From NCBI GenBank assembly GCA_954871525.1, contig OX940860.1, positions 24,894,001 to 24,958,000 of the forward strand: a stretch of DNA of 64,000 nt, written 5' to 3'. Of this stretch, positions 1-10,000 are shown piece after piece. Under the pieces are notes generated by a model, which saw only the letters and a list, made by a program, of their open reading frames with translations, made no database searches and was not told where the DNA came from. The translations under genes were made by a program, and so were the position numbers. The first letter of the stretch is position 1. Every line of letters starts with the position of its first letter. The DNA is from Parietaria judaica. Its lineage: Eukaryota > Streptophyta > Magnoliopsida > Rosales > Urticaceae.

Positions 1-140
1 ACTTAAAAAGTGTAGTCGGAAGATCCGACTACACTTATTATGTGTCGTCGGATCCACCGTCGTTGGATATCCGACGATGGAAAAACTTACGTCGTCGAAA
101 TAGGGGTCCGACGACACTTGTTAAGTGTCGTCGAATCGAT
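1..140. repeat. Cluster of inverted repeats built on a GTCGTCGGA motif
   Basis: The first 140 bases hold stacked short inverted repeats. Positions 8-36 form a near-perfect hairpin with 13-bp arms (AAGTGTAGTCGGA and its complement). Positions 58-81 are an imperfect palindrome around GGATATCC. A third pair, GTCGTCG and CCGACGAC, sits at about 92-116. The motif (A)GTGTCGTCGGA recurs in both orientations. Arrays of this type are common in subterminal regions of CACTA (En/Spm) elements, but neither a CACTA terminus nor a target duplication is visible, and the window edge cuts the left side. The family call is inference. Confidence 0.4.
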
Positions 141-223
141 AGGCTAGCCCAATTAAATCAGATTGATATCATAATCAAATAAAGATATAAATCATTTAAT
201 TTAAATATTTTATTTTTGACAAC

Positions 224-297
224 TACTTTTCTTAAAGATATATATGACGAGTGTGCGTGGTACTTTTCTTAAAGATATATATGACGAGTGTGCGTGG
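224..297. repeat. Perfect 37-bp tandem duplication upstream of the first kinase
   Basis: A 37-bp unit starting TACTTTTCTTAAAG is repeated exactly at 224-260 and 261-297. It lies about 220 bp upstream of the kinase ATG and so in its likely promoter. A CTATAAATTA sequence near 387 could be the TATA box. The identity of the two units suggests a recent local duplication. Whether it changes expression cannot be told from sequence. Confidence 0.8.
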
Positions 298-517
298 TTA
301 AGACTTAAGAAATCCACTGCTTCATTGTTACAGAGAAGAGAACTGCGAGCTTTCCAAAGCCCTTCGATTTCTTCGGTAATATTTCTATAAATTAGGTTTC
401 AAGTTCTTATTTGCATCATCAATAATTCAAAAGAAGTCAAGTTTCTCTGACGTATTGGTTTGATTCAACACATGATATACATCTAATCTAATCTAGGGTT
501 TGCGATATTATTCATTC

Positions 518-1435
518 ATGATGAAGATGGAGGCCTTTGAATGGGTTCGTGGCGAAGAGATCAGCCGTGGATCTTCTGCTTCCGTCAGCAAAGCCACCGT
601 CGTGAACGCACCGCAGGACACCGACCTTCCCAAACTGGTGGCCGTCAAAACTTGCAGAGACTGGCTTTCGGGTCCGTTGCGTGACGAAAAGAGAATCCTC
701 GACGAGGTTGGAGTTTCCCCGCATATCATCCGCTGCTACGGAGCCGGCCTCACCGTCGAGAATGGCCAGAGCTTCTACAACATCTTCCTCGAGTTGGCAT
801 CCGGAGGAACCCTCAAAGACGAGCTCGAGCGCAGACGTGGCTTCAAGCTACCCGAGTCGGACGTTAAGAGGCACGCGAGAGCCGTCCTCGCAGGGCTATC
901 GGCCATCCACGCGAAGGGCGTCGTCCACTGCGACATCAAGCCTCAGAACATCCTGATATGCGACGGCGGAGAGGCGAAGATCTCGGACTTCGGGCTGGCA
1001 AAGAAGGGGAAGTGCGGGCTAAGAGGCACTCCTATTTACATTGCGCCCGAGGCGGTGAGAACAAAAGAGTGTGCGCCGCCCGGCGACGTCTGGGCTTTAG
1101 GGTGCGTGGTGGCGGAGATGGTCTCCGGAAAAGAGCCGTGGGATGAGGTGGCGAGCGAAGATGTGTGCACCATCTTAACGCACATCGGCAAAGACGACAG
1201 CGCTCCGTGTATTCCGGAAGACATGTCAGAAGACGGAAGAGACTTCCTGAGGAAGTGCTTCATGAAAGATCCCAAGGCGCGGTGGACCGCTAAGATGCTT
1301 CTTAACCACCCCTTTGTCGACATCCCGGCTCGCGCGTTCTCGGAGGCTGAAGGGAAAAATTCGTTAGGGTTTTCAAAGAAAACTGTTGAATTAAAAACGT
1401 GCAAATTAGCTGCTTCAGAAAGCTTGTCTTGCTGA
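518..1435 (+). CDS. Intronless MAPKKK17/18-type serine/threonine kinase, copy 1
   Basis: A single-exon protein kinase of 305 aa, the compact form typical of the plant MEKK-like MAPKKK17-21 group, which in Arabidopsis acts upstream of MAP kinase kinases in ABA and stress signalling. I place the start at ATG 518, in a run of Met codons (518, 521, 527); upstream in-frame sequence has no earlier ATG. Visible motifs: catalytic-lysine segment VAVKTC, catalytic loop HCDIKPQN (Cys in place of the usual Arg of HRD, normal for this group), DFGLAK, and the activation-segment end GTPIYIAPE. The glycine loop is degenerate: it reads SRGSSASV, so the first glycine is Ser. The C-terminal tail after the kinase domain is short. 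A paralogue follows in tandem 1.15 kb downstream, and a third, broken copy lies near 40 kb. The family call is firm; the exact orthologue and whether it is active are uncertain. Confidence 0.9.
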   Translation: MMKMEAFEWVRGEEISRGSSASVSKATVVNAPQDTDLPKLVAVKTCRDWLSGPLRDEKRILDEVGVSPHIIRCYGAGLTVENGQSFYNIFLELASGGTLKDELERRRGFKLPESDVKRHARAVLAGLSAIHAKGVVHCDIKPQNILICDGGEAKISDFGLAKKGKCGLRGTPIYIAPEAVRTKECAPPGDVWALGCVVAEMVSGKEPWDEVASEDVCTILTHIGKDDSAPCIPEDMSEDGRDFLRKCFMKDPKARWTAKMLLNHPFVDIPARAFSEAEGKNSLGFSKKTVELKTCKLAASESLSC

Positions 1436-2490
1436 TAATAGGTGCTATAAGAACAATTGATATTTATTTTGTATGTATTTTTGGAGTTATATCTATATAA
1501 AGTGAGTTTTAAACTGTAATTGTGAATACGATCATGAACACATCCCGTCGATTATCGATACAGCCAATATATCTGACAGGCACAAATCGGTTAACGATTT
1601 TTGAAATCAAGTTCTTGTCAATTGATTCTACAAAGCATATCAAAATCGACTTATATTAATTTGAACAAGTTTTTTTTTTTTTTTATTCACGAATATATTC
1701 ATTTCATGGCCAGCCCCCCTGACTAGGCGAGCAAATACAGGCCTTCAAATTAAATTTATACTATTGCATACTTAATTAAATATAAAAAAATATTTTTAAA
1801 ATACTTTATAGGCCCTGAAAATTAATTAATTTAGTACTCCGATTAAAAACGACAAGTTCAGGACCGACCACGAAGATATTACAAGGCATTTTAAGAAGTT
1901 GATTATAACTTTTTATGATAGTTGAGTTTATCTATACCATTGAATACCATTGTTATTATTATTATGTAGCTCGATGAGGATATGTGAGTACGGTGTAGTG
2001 TACGGACACCATTATTTCGGTAAAATAATTAAATGATTTTTCTTGCCTTAAGTGGCTTTGGGAAAAAGCTAATTGTGTGTGATTTAGGAAACTTCCCTAA
2101 AAGAATTTTAATTTATATTGTTTTAGTTTGTCATCCGTTATAATAACAGAAATATCTTCCCCAAAATTTTCTGATATTTTTACTTTATATTTATTTTATT
2201 GCGATATACTCGTGCGGTAATATTTTTAGAGCTAACAACTTCAACCTTCAAATATTAATAAATAATATAATATTGAAATTAGATACCAAAATTTGATATA
2301 TCATATATATATATAGATATATATATGCGTTTGGTTGACCTAGGTTGAGTTTTTAGGAAGGTACGGCTTCTGTTACACTTCAGAGCATGAAGGCTTAAGC
2401 TATTCGCATTCTAAGTTCTGGGTTTACGATCTTTGATTTCGACTTCGGTAAGTCATTCGTATTTCTATATGAATAGATTATATATTTTAT
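1436..2490. other. Intergenic AT-rich spacer between the two kinases
   Basis: No coding potential seen. It holds the 3' end of kinase 1, a poly(T) run near 1671-1684 and AT-rich sequence. The last few hundred bases are presumably the promoter of kinase 2. No transposon ends with target duplications were recognised. Confidence 0.6.
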
Positions 2491-2499
2491 ATGTATATA

Positions 2500-2553
<54 letters not shown>
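2491..2553. repeat. (TA)n microsatellite just upstream of kinase 2
   Basis: An uninterrupted TA run of about 40 bp (roughly 2511-2552), preceded by mixed TA/TG steps, ends 36 bp before the kinase 2 ATG. It therefore lies in the 5' UTR or core promoter. Such runs are length-variable between individuals and could influence transcription start or leader length. Confidence 0.85.
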
Positions 2554-2559
<6 letters not shown>

Positions 2560-2588
2560 CATGATCGAACCTTTGCGATAATCAAGAT

Positions 2589-3623
2589 ATGGAGCCGTTT
2601 CAATGGGTTCGAGGAGAAGAGATCGGTCATGGAAGCTTTGCCTCCGTCAGCAAAGCCCAGGTCATGGCGGCACGATTCGCCGACCTTCCGACGTCGATTA
2701 TGGCGGTGAAGACCTGTGAAGCTGCGCTTTCGGATTCGCTCAGAGAAGAGAAGAGAATCCTTGATGCCGTCGGGTTTTCTCCGCAGATCGTGCGCTGCTT
2801 CGGAGATTGCTCCACCGTCGAGATGGGCCAGAGCTTGTACAACATCCTCTTGGAGTTCGCTCCCGGAGGCTCTCTCGCCGACGAGATCCAGCGCCGGCGC
2901 GGCTTGGGCCTGGCCGAGTCGGACGTTCGTAGGTACGCGAGAGCCGTCCTCGAAGGGCTCTCGGTGATCCACGCCAAGGGCTTCGTCCACTGCGACATCA
3001 AGCCTCACAACATTCTGATATTCGGCGGAGGAGAGGCGAAGATCGCCGACTTTGGTTTGGCAAAGGAGAAGGAGGCGAAGGTAGCGAGGTGTCAGGTTAG
3101 AGGCACTCCGCTTTACATGGCGCCGGAGTCTGTGAATGCCAACCAGTACGAGGCCCCGTGCGACATCTGGGCTTTGGGCTGCATGGTGTCGGAGATGGCC
3201 TCCGGAAAGCCGGCGTGGCCCGACGAGGCGAAGATCGCAAACATGTTCGCTCTCCTGATGCGCATCGGCGACAGCGACGACATTCCAAATATTCCAGAGG
3301 GCATGTCGGAAGACGGGAGAGACTTTCTCCGAAAGTGCTTCGTGAAGGACCCGGAGGCGCGGTGGACCGCTCAGATGCTTCTCAGCCACCCCTTCATCGC
3401 GCATTTCGAGCCAGACAACAACGACGAAGCTCGCACTGCTCTCACGTTCCCAGCCACGAAAGCAGTTAGGGCTTCACCGAGAAGCCATTTTTGCTTCGAG
3501 GATTCGACATCGGCTAATTCAGAGTCCCCGGCCAATCGCATAAAACAGTTGGTGTCGGCTTCGAGAGATCGAGACGGCGGCGGCTGTTGGGACTTCTCCA
3601 GCAGTTGGCTGACAGTTTTGTAG
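2589..3623 (+). CDS. Intronless MAPKKK17/18-type serine/threonine kinase, copy 2
   Basis: A 344-aa single-exon kinase, close paralogue of copy 1 upstream and of the disrupted copy near 40 kb. The start is ATG 2589, which gives the same opening (MEPFQWVRGEE) as the other copies. Its glycine loop is the better conserved one (GHGSFASV). Other motifs: VKTC lysine segment, HCDIKPHN catalytic loop, DFGLAKEKE, GTPLYMAPE. The Ser/Asp-rich C-terminal tail of about 70 residues is longer than in copy 1 and is where members of this group usually differ. By family knowledge it would phosphorylate MAP kinase kinases in ABA/stress signalling. A long TA microsatellite sits directly upstream. Of the three copies in the window this is the most likely to be fully functional. 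Confidence 0.92.
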   Translation: MEPFQWVRGEEIGHGSFASVSKAQVMAARFADLPTSIMAVKTCEAALSDSLREEKRILDAVGFSPQIVRCFGDCSTVEMGQSLYNILLEFAPGGSLADEIQRRRGLGLAESDVRRYARAVLEGLSVIHAKGFVHCDIKPHNILIFGGGEAKIADFGLAKEKEAKVARCQVRGTPLYMAPESVNANQYEAPCDIWALGCMVSEMASGKPAWPDEAKIANMFALLMRIGDSDDIPNIPEGMSEDGRDFLRKCFVKDPEARWTAQMLLSHPFIAHFEPDNNDEARTALTFPATKAVRASPRSHFCFEDSTSANSESPANRIKQLVSASRDRDGGGCWDFSSSWLTVL

Positions 3624-4686
3624 TTCTTTTCATTATTAGTTTTGGTTTGTGATCATTGATACATTAATTAATATATATTGTACAAGGGCGAGAATTAGAG
3701 CGCAAATGATAGGATGAGTCTTTGTACGTGTCAACCTAGTTGAGATGCACTATGGACCGTCGTGATGCCTCTCATCCCCGACCCCCTTCAGCTTAACTTA
3801 CAATTGTATATCAATATATCAGATTTTTATTATATTTTAAACAAATATTTAGTTATATGTTGTGTTTAGTTTATGTAAATTATGTAGTCGATGTGTAGTG
3901 ACACCCCGGGTTCAGGGTCGTTTCTTCCAAACTGTAACTTAACATAGCCCCGCTTAAAAAAATAAAAAAAATTGACAAGAAGTACTTAAGTTTAAGACCT
4001 TAAATATGAAGAAAAAATAATTAAACAAATAAAAACTCAAACAATTAATACAGTAAGTACTCGAGGCAACATTTAGACGTATATATAAAAATTTTGGTTC
4101 CTTATAAGTCGAACAAAATTACCGAAATAGGAACATTTTTACCACCGTATACATCATATCATTAATTAATCATATCATTAATTATCTTCCATATACTAAG
4201 CAAGTACATAAATTAATTCTATAGATAAAAACTATTATATGTAGTGTTAAGTTAACAACACATTATCAGAAATTAGTTAATTATCCTCAGTAAGTTACTC
4301 TATCATGGAATCATCTGAACTTGCTTTCTAAATATATGAAGTTTATTTTTAAACAAAATACTTGAAAATAAAAACGTTCAATTCTAAGTATGAAATATGC
4401 ATAAACTAATTGCTGGATATAAATTTGTTTTTCACAACTAAGATTTAAAAGTTGTGGCGATTATGTCGCTCGCTTGCTACATCGGCGATAAATCACAGCA
4501 GGTACGGAATACGTGTCTCGCTCAGACTAGCAACATTTGCGATAAAATTGCAAGAAATAAGGCTATGCGTTGCATACCGATACCGATGACAAAACCGGAG
4601 CAGATAACATAACACTAGATTTTGTATATGTACATGAATCATTTGATCCACATATTTTTTTAGATGCTTGGATTCATAAGCTTTTA
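3624..4686. other. Intergenic AT-rich spacer
   Basis: Between the convergent ends of kinase 2 and the CRR42-like gene. AT-rich with no ORF of note and no recognised repeat ends. The region must contain the 3' ends of both neighbours. Confidence 0.5.
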
Positions 4687-4823
4687 TTACTCTTGAAGCT
4701 CTAAAGGCTTGAAATATTTGCCATCAATGAGGTACGTGCCAATGCTCAGACGGATCGCCCACACATCCATTGGTTTTCTTGACACAATTCTGCAATAAGA
4801 AAGCCAATTTAATAATAATAATA

Positions 4824-4859
<36 letters not shown>

Positions 4860-5727
4860 ATAATAATTTTTACAGCATAAGAACCCTATAAAAGATATGC
4901 ATCAGTGACGGCATATTCTCATTCTTTTTTCGGAATAATAAAACCAAATGATGGCAAAAGTGTATTTCCGTTGGAACTGCATTTCAATTATTATTTTTCC
5001 CTTAACTGTCACTTGTAAAGCCTAGAATAATTGGTTTTCATAGTATTTTTGTGTTTTTTCTAGGTGGTTAACATTTTTACCAATTTAACTCATTATTTAT
5101 TCAACTTTAATTAAATTCACCCCTTAAAAAATATATTATTTTTTTTTCATCAAATTAGAAAGCAACATAATTTTATATGGGAAGTTTTAGCTTTTTACGT
5201 TGCATTTATTGGCTTAACGAATTAGCATCAGAATTTTTATTTTTATTTTTGTTTCTTTTAATTCCATAGGCATATAAATTTTACATATAGACAACACCAT
5301 ACAATAAATAAACTAAGGATTAAATTAGACTAAATCCGTATTATTTTTCCTTAAAAGAAAAAATTTCCGCACATAACTTCTAATAGAAAAGACTACTAGA
5401 ACTAGTAAAAAAAAAAAAAGACTACTAGAAGTAACAAGTAATTTACCTGCCAACATCGCCGGGCTTGACTAGGCCGGAGTTGACCCTGAGGCAGGGAACG
5501 GAAGCGGCAGTTTTGATCATCTTTGGGGCCTCAACCATTATAACCGGCGAGCCTACCCCCAGTTTTGACCGTCGTTTTGAAGCCTCATCGTCTCCGGCTG
5601 ATTCGCATGACACGACATTGTTTGGGCGTTGATTCGGGCTAGCGGAGAAGGGATTAGTCTTGCTGTTGAGTAGGAAAGAAGATGAAGTTTGCTTGGTGGC
5701 TAAAGAAAAGGATATCGAAAATGCCAT
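4687..5727 (-). CDS. CRR42: DUF3148 chloroplast protein, CRR42-like (two exons)
   Basis: Two exons: 5727-5447 and 4789-4687, joined by a GT-AG intron (4790-5446), give 127 aa. The N-terminus is rich in Ser/Thr and poor in acidic residues, as in a chloroplast transit peptide. After it comes the conserved DUF3148 segment: GSPVIMVEAPKMIKTA, then CLRVNSGLVKPGDVGR at the exon junction, then exon 2 with KPMDVWAIRLSIGTYLIDGKY and the ending FKPLELQE. The known Arabidopsis member, CHLORORESPIRATORY REDUCTION 42, is a stromal factor needed to build the chloroplast NDH complex. I assign the symbol by recollection of that family, not by search. The intron holds a long AAT/ATT microsatellite close to its 3' end. 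Confidence 0.8.
4811..4868. repeat. (AAT)n/(ATT)n palindromic microsatellite
   Basis: AAT repeats run into ATT repeats and back to AAT, so the tract is self-complementary and can fold. It lies in the intron of the CRR42-like gene, about 20 bp from the 3' splice site of that minus-strand gene. Confidence 0.85.
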
Positions 5728-6028
5728 GATTATATTTTTGTGGCCCTCACTTTGTATATTATCTATATATATTTTATATTGTTTTTCGTAGATGGTTTAT
5801 GTATGTATTTTTCGTCTGAGCTGAGCTGAGCTGAAAAACAAAACTAATCTTATTAATGTTATTGCTGTCTTTATCGAGGTTGGAGGTACCGTTACCAAGG
5901 AAATACCGATAGTCTAATTTTACGGGGTATGTCGAGCGACAATAAAGTTTTTGTTGAATATTTTATGAAAGGATTCACCAGCAAAGCTTTTACTGATCAG
6001 ATTTTACCGGTAAAATGATTAACAGATA
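5728..6028. other. Intergenic: putative promoter of the CRR42-like gene
   Basis: Upstream of the minus-strand CRR42-like gene, ending at the target duplication of the Mutator-like MITE. AT-rich, with a GAGCTGAGCTGAGCTG triplication near 5818-5833. No coding signal seen. Confidence 0.45.
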
Positions 6029-6515
6029 TTTATATTAGGGTTAATGACGGCAAAAATATCCAAAGTTTGGTCAAAGAACCCTTCGTGTACCCAAAGTTTA
6101 AAAGTGGAGACAAAAATACCCAAAGTCGCATTTGGGGAGTTGACCACTTCATTCTCGTAACGCCGTTAACTTACCCGTTAACTCTGGCCACGTGGACAAA
6201 TGTGGGTTGCTGACATAATAATTTTTGCCACGTGAACAAGCCCACATCAGCCTCGTTTACGACAAAACAAGGAATTAAACCCCTAATTAATACTATTTAA
6301 CACAACTAATTGAACCCCTAATGATTACACTTAACAAAACAGATTTGTCCACGTGGCCAAAATTAACAGGTAAGTTAACGGCGTTACGAGAACGGAGTGG
6401 TCAACTCCCCAAATGTGACTTTGGGTATTTTTGCCACCACTTTTAAACTTTGGGTACACGAGGGGTTCTTTGACCAAACTTTGGATATTTTTGCCGTCAT
6501 TAACCCTTTATATTA
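6029..6515. mobile_element. 469-bp Mutator-like MITE (foldback), copy 1
   Basis: The element runs from 6038 to 6506 and starts GGGTTAATGACGGCAAAAAT; the end is its reverse complement. The two arms of roughly 200 bp are inverted copies of each other and contain phrases such as CCCAAAGT and TTAACGGCGTTACGAGAA. It is flanked by a perfect 9-bp direct repeat TTTATATTA (6029-6037 and 6507-6515). Long inverted repeats with a 9-bp target duplication are the marks of Mutator-like elements. It has no transposase, so it is non-autonomous. A copy of exactly the same length is at 23914-24382. Confidence 0.9.
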
Positions 6516-7055
6516 TATGCGTAACTATTACATACTTACAATATTTATTCTATAAAATAATATTAATATATAATATGAAATTGTATTGTTGACATATCAT
6601 ATATATAGTCTCACTCTCATCGTTTTTATTAAATATTATTGATAAGCCCTCTGACTTCTATAAAATTTGTCAAAAATTCAATTTTTTTGTGTTTAAAATC
6701 AAACCATGCCTACAACACCAACGCTCAGAAACGCAGGGGCAATTTAGAACTTACACAAGCTTTCGCCATGATTCTATGCATCATTCTCGGTTGGGAAACC
6801 GATACCCCGAACTCCTCACGGGTTAAGATCATTCCTCTCCAGCTCTCGAAATAATATCAGTAAACGGCAAATGCCCAGGAAACAAATTACAAGAAGAGGA
6901 AAACACCATTGTGCTTACAAAAACTTTACAACCTTTACAAACAAAAAAATGCACGTCGGTTTTGCTGGGGACTTCTCTGAGGTTTACCGATCAAACAAAG
7001 AGCTTTCGTGAGTTCGTCAGCGGGATCTTTTGCTGTGACTATTCGTATTGTTTTG
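6516..7055. other. 3' flank of the TOUSLED gene
   Basis: Downstream of the minus-strand TOUSLED stop codon. Two small plus-strand open frames here (about 6640-6850 and 6910-7210) have no recognisable domain. The second overlaps the last TOUSLED exon antisense and is not supported. The stretch probably includes the TOUSLED 3' UTR. Confidence 0.5.
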
Positions 7056-10000
7056 TTACTTTTTTGAGTAAGAGAGGTAGGGATCTTGTGCAATTGTCAA
7101 TACGTCGGGTCGGTCGGCTTGGTTATAAGTTAGACAACGGCGAATTAGTTCCTGCAAACACAATTACGAGAGACCATGGAGAAAAAAGGTTAAACCTAAT
7201 AAGCTCGTAAATTTATTATAAAAAAAAATATATTCTTCTAGTAATGGCAGCCATTCATAAACGGATACGAACCGAATAGTTTCTAAAATCTTAAGAAAAA
7301 AAATTATGGAAAGATGAGCTAGGGTTCTACGATCAAACTTTCGGTATGGTTTTCAGGAAATTAAGTAAAAGCCGAGCTAGGGTTCTACACTATCGAACTT
7401 TCTGTAAGAAGCTTCTTTTTGTTACCGTAAGAGAGACGTATAATTAACTCACCTTGGCCTCACTTGACACCGATGGTCTAGAAGGGAACTCCACTCGACG
7501 AGCCTTTATAATTGTGTCTTCACGCAATATGCGTTCTTGACTCTGATCATGACCGAATGGACGTTTTCCAAATAGCATTTGGTAAAACAAAATTCCCGCA
7601 GACCATACATCAACCTGCTCAAAGAGACAGCTATAAAAATCAGAGAATAATCAATTTTCTAATAATTTGACTAAGTTGGAATGTAAATGGATTAACTGGT
7701 CTAATTTCATTTCTGGAACTTAAGAAAGAAAATAAAGTCCCTAACTCGTTTCCATCCACGGTCTCCTTACTTTTTAGATTTTTTTATTTATTTTGCAGAT
7801 ATATTCATCAGGAAAGAGTTCGGTCTCCTTATCGAGCGTACTTGTGATGATAAATGATTATAATTTTAAATATCTACGGACCTTCGATGATATGAGAGGT
7901 ATCTTGCTGAGCTCAAAGCATTCGGGAGGTAAATACCTGTATACGACGTAAATTATATCGCTGTAAAAATAAATTGATGCTCTAATGCACAAGAAAAGAA
8001 GTACAGAACCCGGGACATAACTTCAACTGGATGCATATTGTTAGTGTCAAAATTAATTTCATGAAGCATACCGTTCATTTTACAGCGGTCATTTACACTA
8101 TACAACGCATGAACTAGTTATACAAGCAGATCATTATCTGATAGGACCCAAGGTACAAGTCAAACATGAACCACCGAAGATTTACTAATGTGACGAATTC
8201 CCAAAAAATTGTTGATTAAAAAAAAAACAGAGTAACAAATGTAGCGAACATTCCTACCCAAGCTCTCCCTAAAGAAGTGAGAAAATATGCCAAAACTCAC
8301 GTGCCGTCTTCCTTCGTGATAGGTGACTAATATACGGATTCAGAAACCCAAATCCCTACTTATTACAAACTTCCAAAAAGGCCCCTAATTGCTTTACCTT
8401 AAATAACCCAAAAACCCCTAATAACCTAAGACATAGATAGAATAGAAGGATTTATTGAATCGGTAATAATTATAGGACAAACATTATCACTCTAATTTGA
8501 GTACTTACCAATATGTTCCAGCTCCCTGAGATGTAAGTTCCATACCCTGTGATCCGACATCATCCTCCACAATCTTGCTAAGACCAAAATCCGTCACTTT
8601 GGCGATGCCCAGTTCGTCAAACAGCACATTTCCGGGCTTCAGGTCATAATGTATAATTTTCTGGGTTCTTTTATTCAAGTATATCAGGCCATGAAATATC
8701 TGGATTATTATAATCCGAGCTTCCTTTTCAGGTAGCACGGGTGTTGCTTTAAGAACCGCATCAAGATCTTTACCTAAACAAGCGAGAAGAAAATTTAATT
8801 GCAGCAAGCAGCGAATACAACACGTAATGTTTATATATGAGTGAGATTCCTGACGGTAAACATACCACTGCAATATTCTAGGACTGTGCAAAACGTATTA
8901 TGATCAATCTCAAAAATGTCCCAGAGCCGTACGATGTGATGATGTACCAAGGTTTTATGAATATTGTACTCCCGTATCGCATGACGTATGTAACTTTGCT
9001 TCTTCTCTTCACTCCATTGAGCATTCAAACCGTGAAGCTTACATGCAACATATCTATGATCCACCAAATCATAAGCCTGCTGGAAATTTCTTACTTCAAA
9101 TCACTGCAAAAAGGTTTAACTTTACAAAAAACAATGAAGGCAAGGAAATGATCTCGTCGTCTTTTTTTTTTTTTTTTTTTATGAATGTGTCCTAATACGA
9201 TTTATCACGGATTTATGACCTTGTAAACCTCGCTGAAACCCCCTTTCCCTAGAAGATTCAAGAGAGCATATCTGTGGTTTAGAACTTGAAAGTTGTTGAA
9301 ACGAGAACCATCTTCATCTCGTATCCGCTTCATTTCACGTATAAGTCTCCCCTTCTCTAGCTCATAGCGATCCCTCTCTCGTAGTAGCACTTCTTCCTCC
9401 TACAGACATTAATGGAATTATGATTAAGAAAATATACGAGAAAAAAAAAATTTACCAAATGATAGCAAAAAAATATTGAATGCGCATAGCAAATTTTTGA
9501 TCCAGTGAACTAACACGTTTAATGCTGGCTAAGCGGGATTTGTAGATTTCATCTTGAATGAGTGAATCTTCTTCCTGTATTCCTGTTTCTGAGTCGGCTC
9601 CGTCACCCTTATCTGAAGAAGAAACCAAGTCCTATTAGTACTAATACTATGGATAGAATTAAAAATAAAAAAGAAGTGGAAATTGGATACATTACTCTCA
9701 TGATAGAAAGTAAGAACTCTACCAAAAATGAAGCGCGAATTTTATACCGTAGTACTATGAATAGAATTCATAAATATGTTAAGTAGATTTGCCTGATTTA
9801 CTATAACAAACACGTAAAAACTTAAATGGGGTATCTGATCACTGAGACGGAATAGTAAAACAAAAAACATAGATATACCCGATTGTCTTTTCTTCAATGA
9901 TTTCCGTTGCCGTTCAACGGCTTCTCGTGTTTCTAGCAGTTGTCTCTGAGAAAATTGTGTGATGTTATACGATCAATGCATGCTTAAAAAAATAGAGAAA

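Noticed and set aside
2491..2709. Plus-strand frame starting in the TA microsatellite
   Set aside because: Its N-terminus is a Tyr-Ile repeat from the TA run and it overlaps the kinase in another frame.
6639..7210. Two plus-strand frames downstream of TOUSLED
   Set aside because: No domain recognised, and the second is antisense to the last TOUSLED exon (7151-7056), which has clear kinase sequence.
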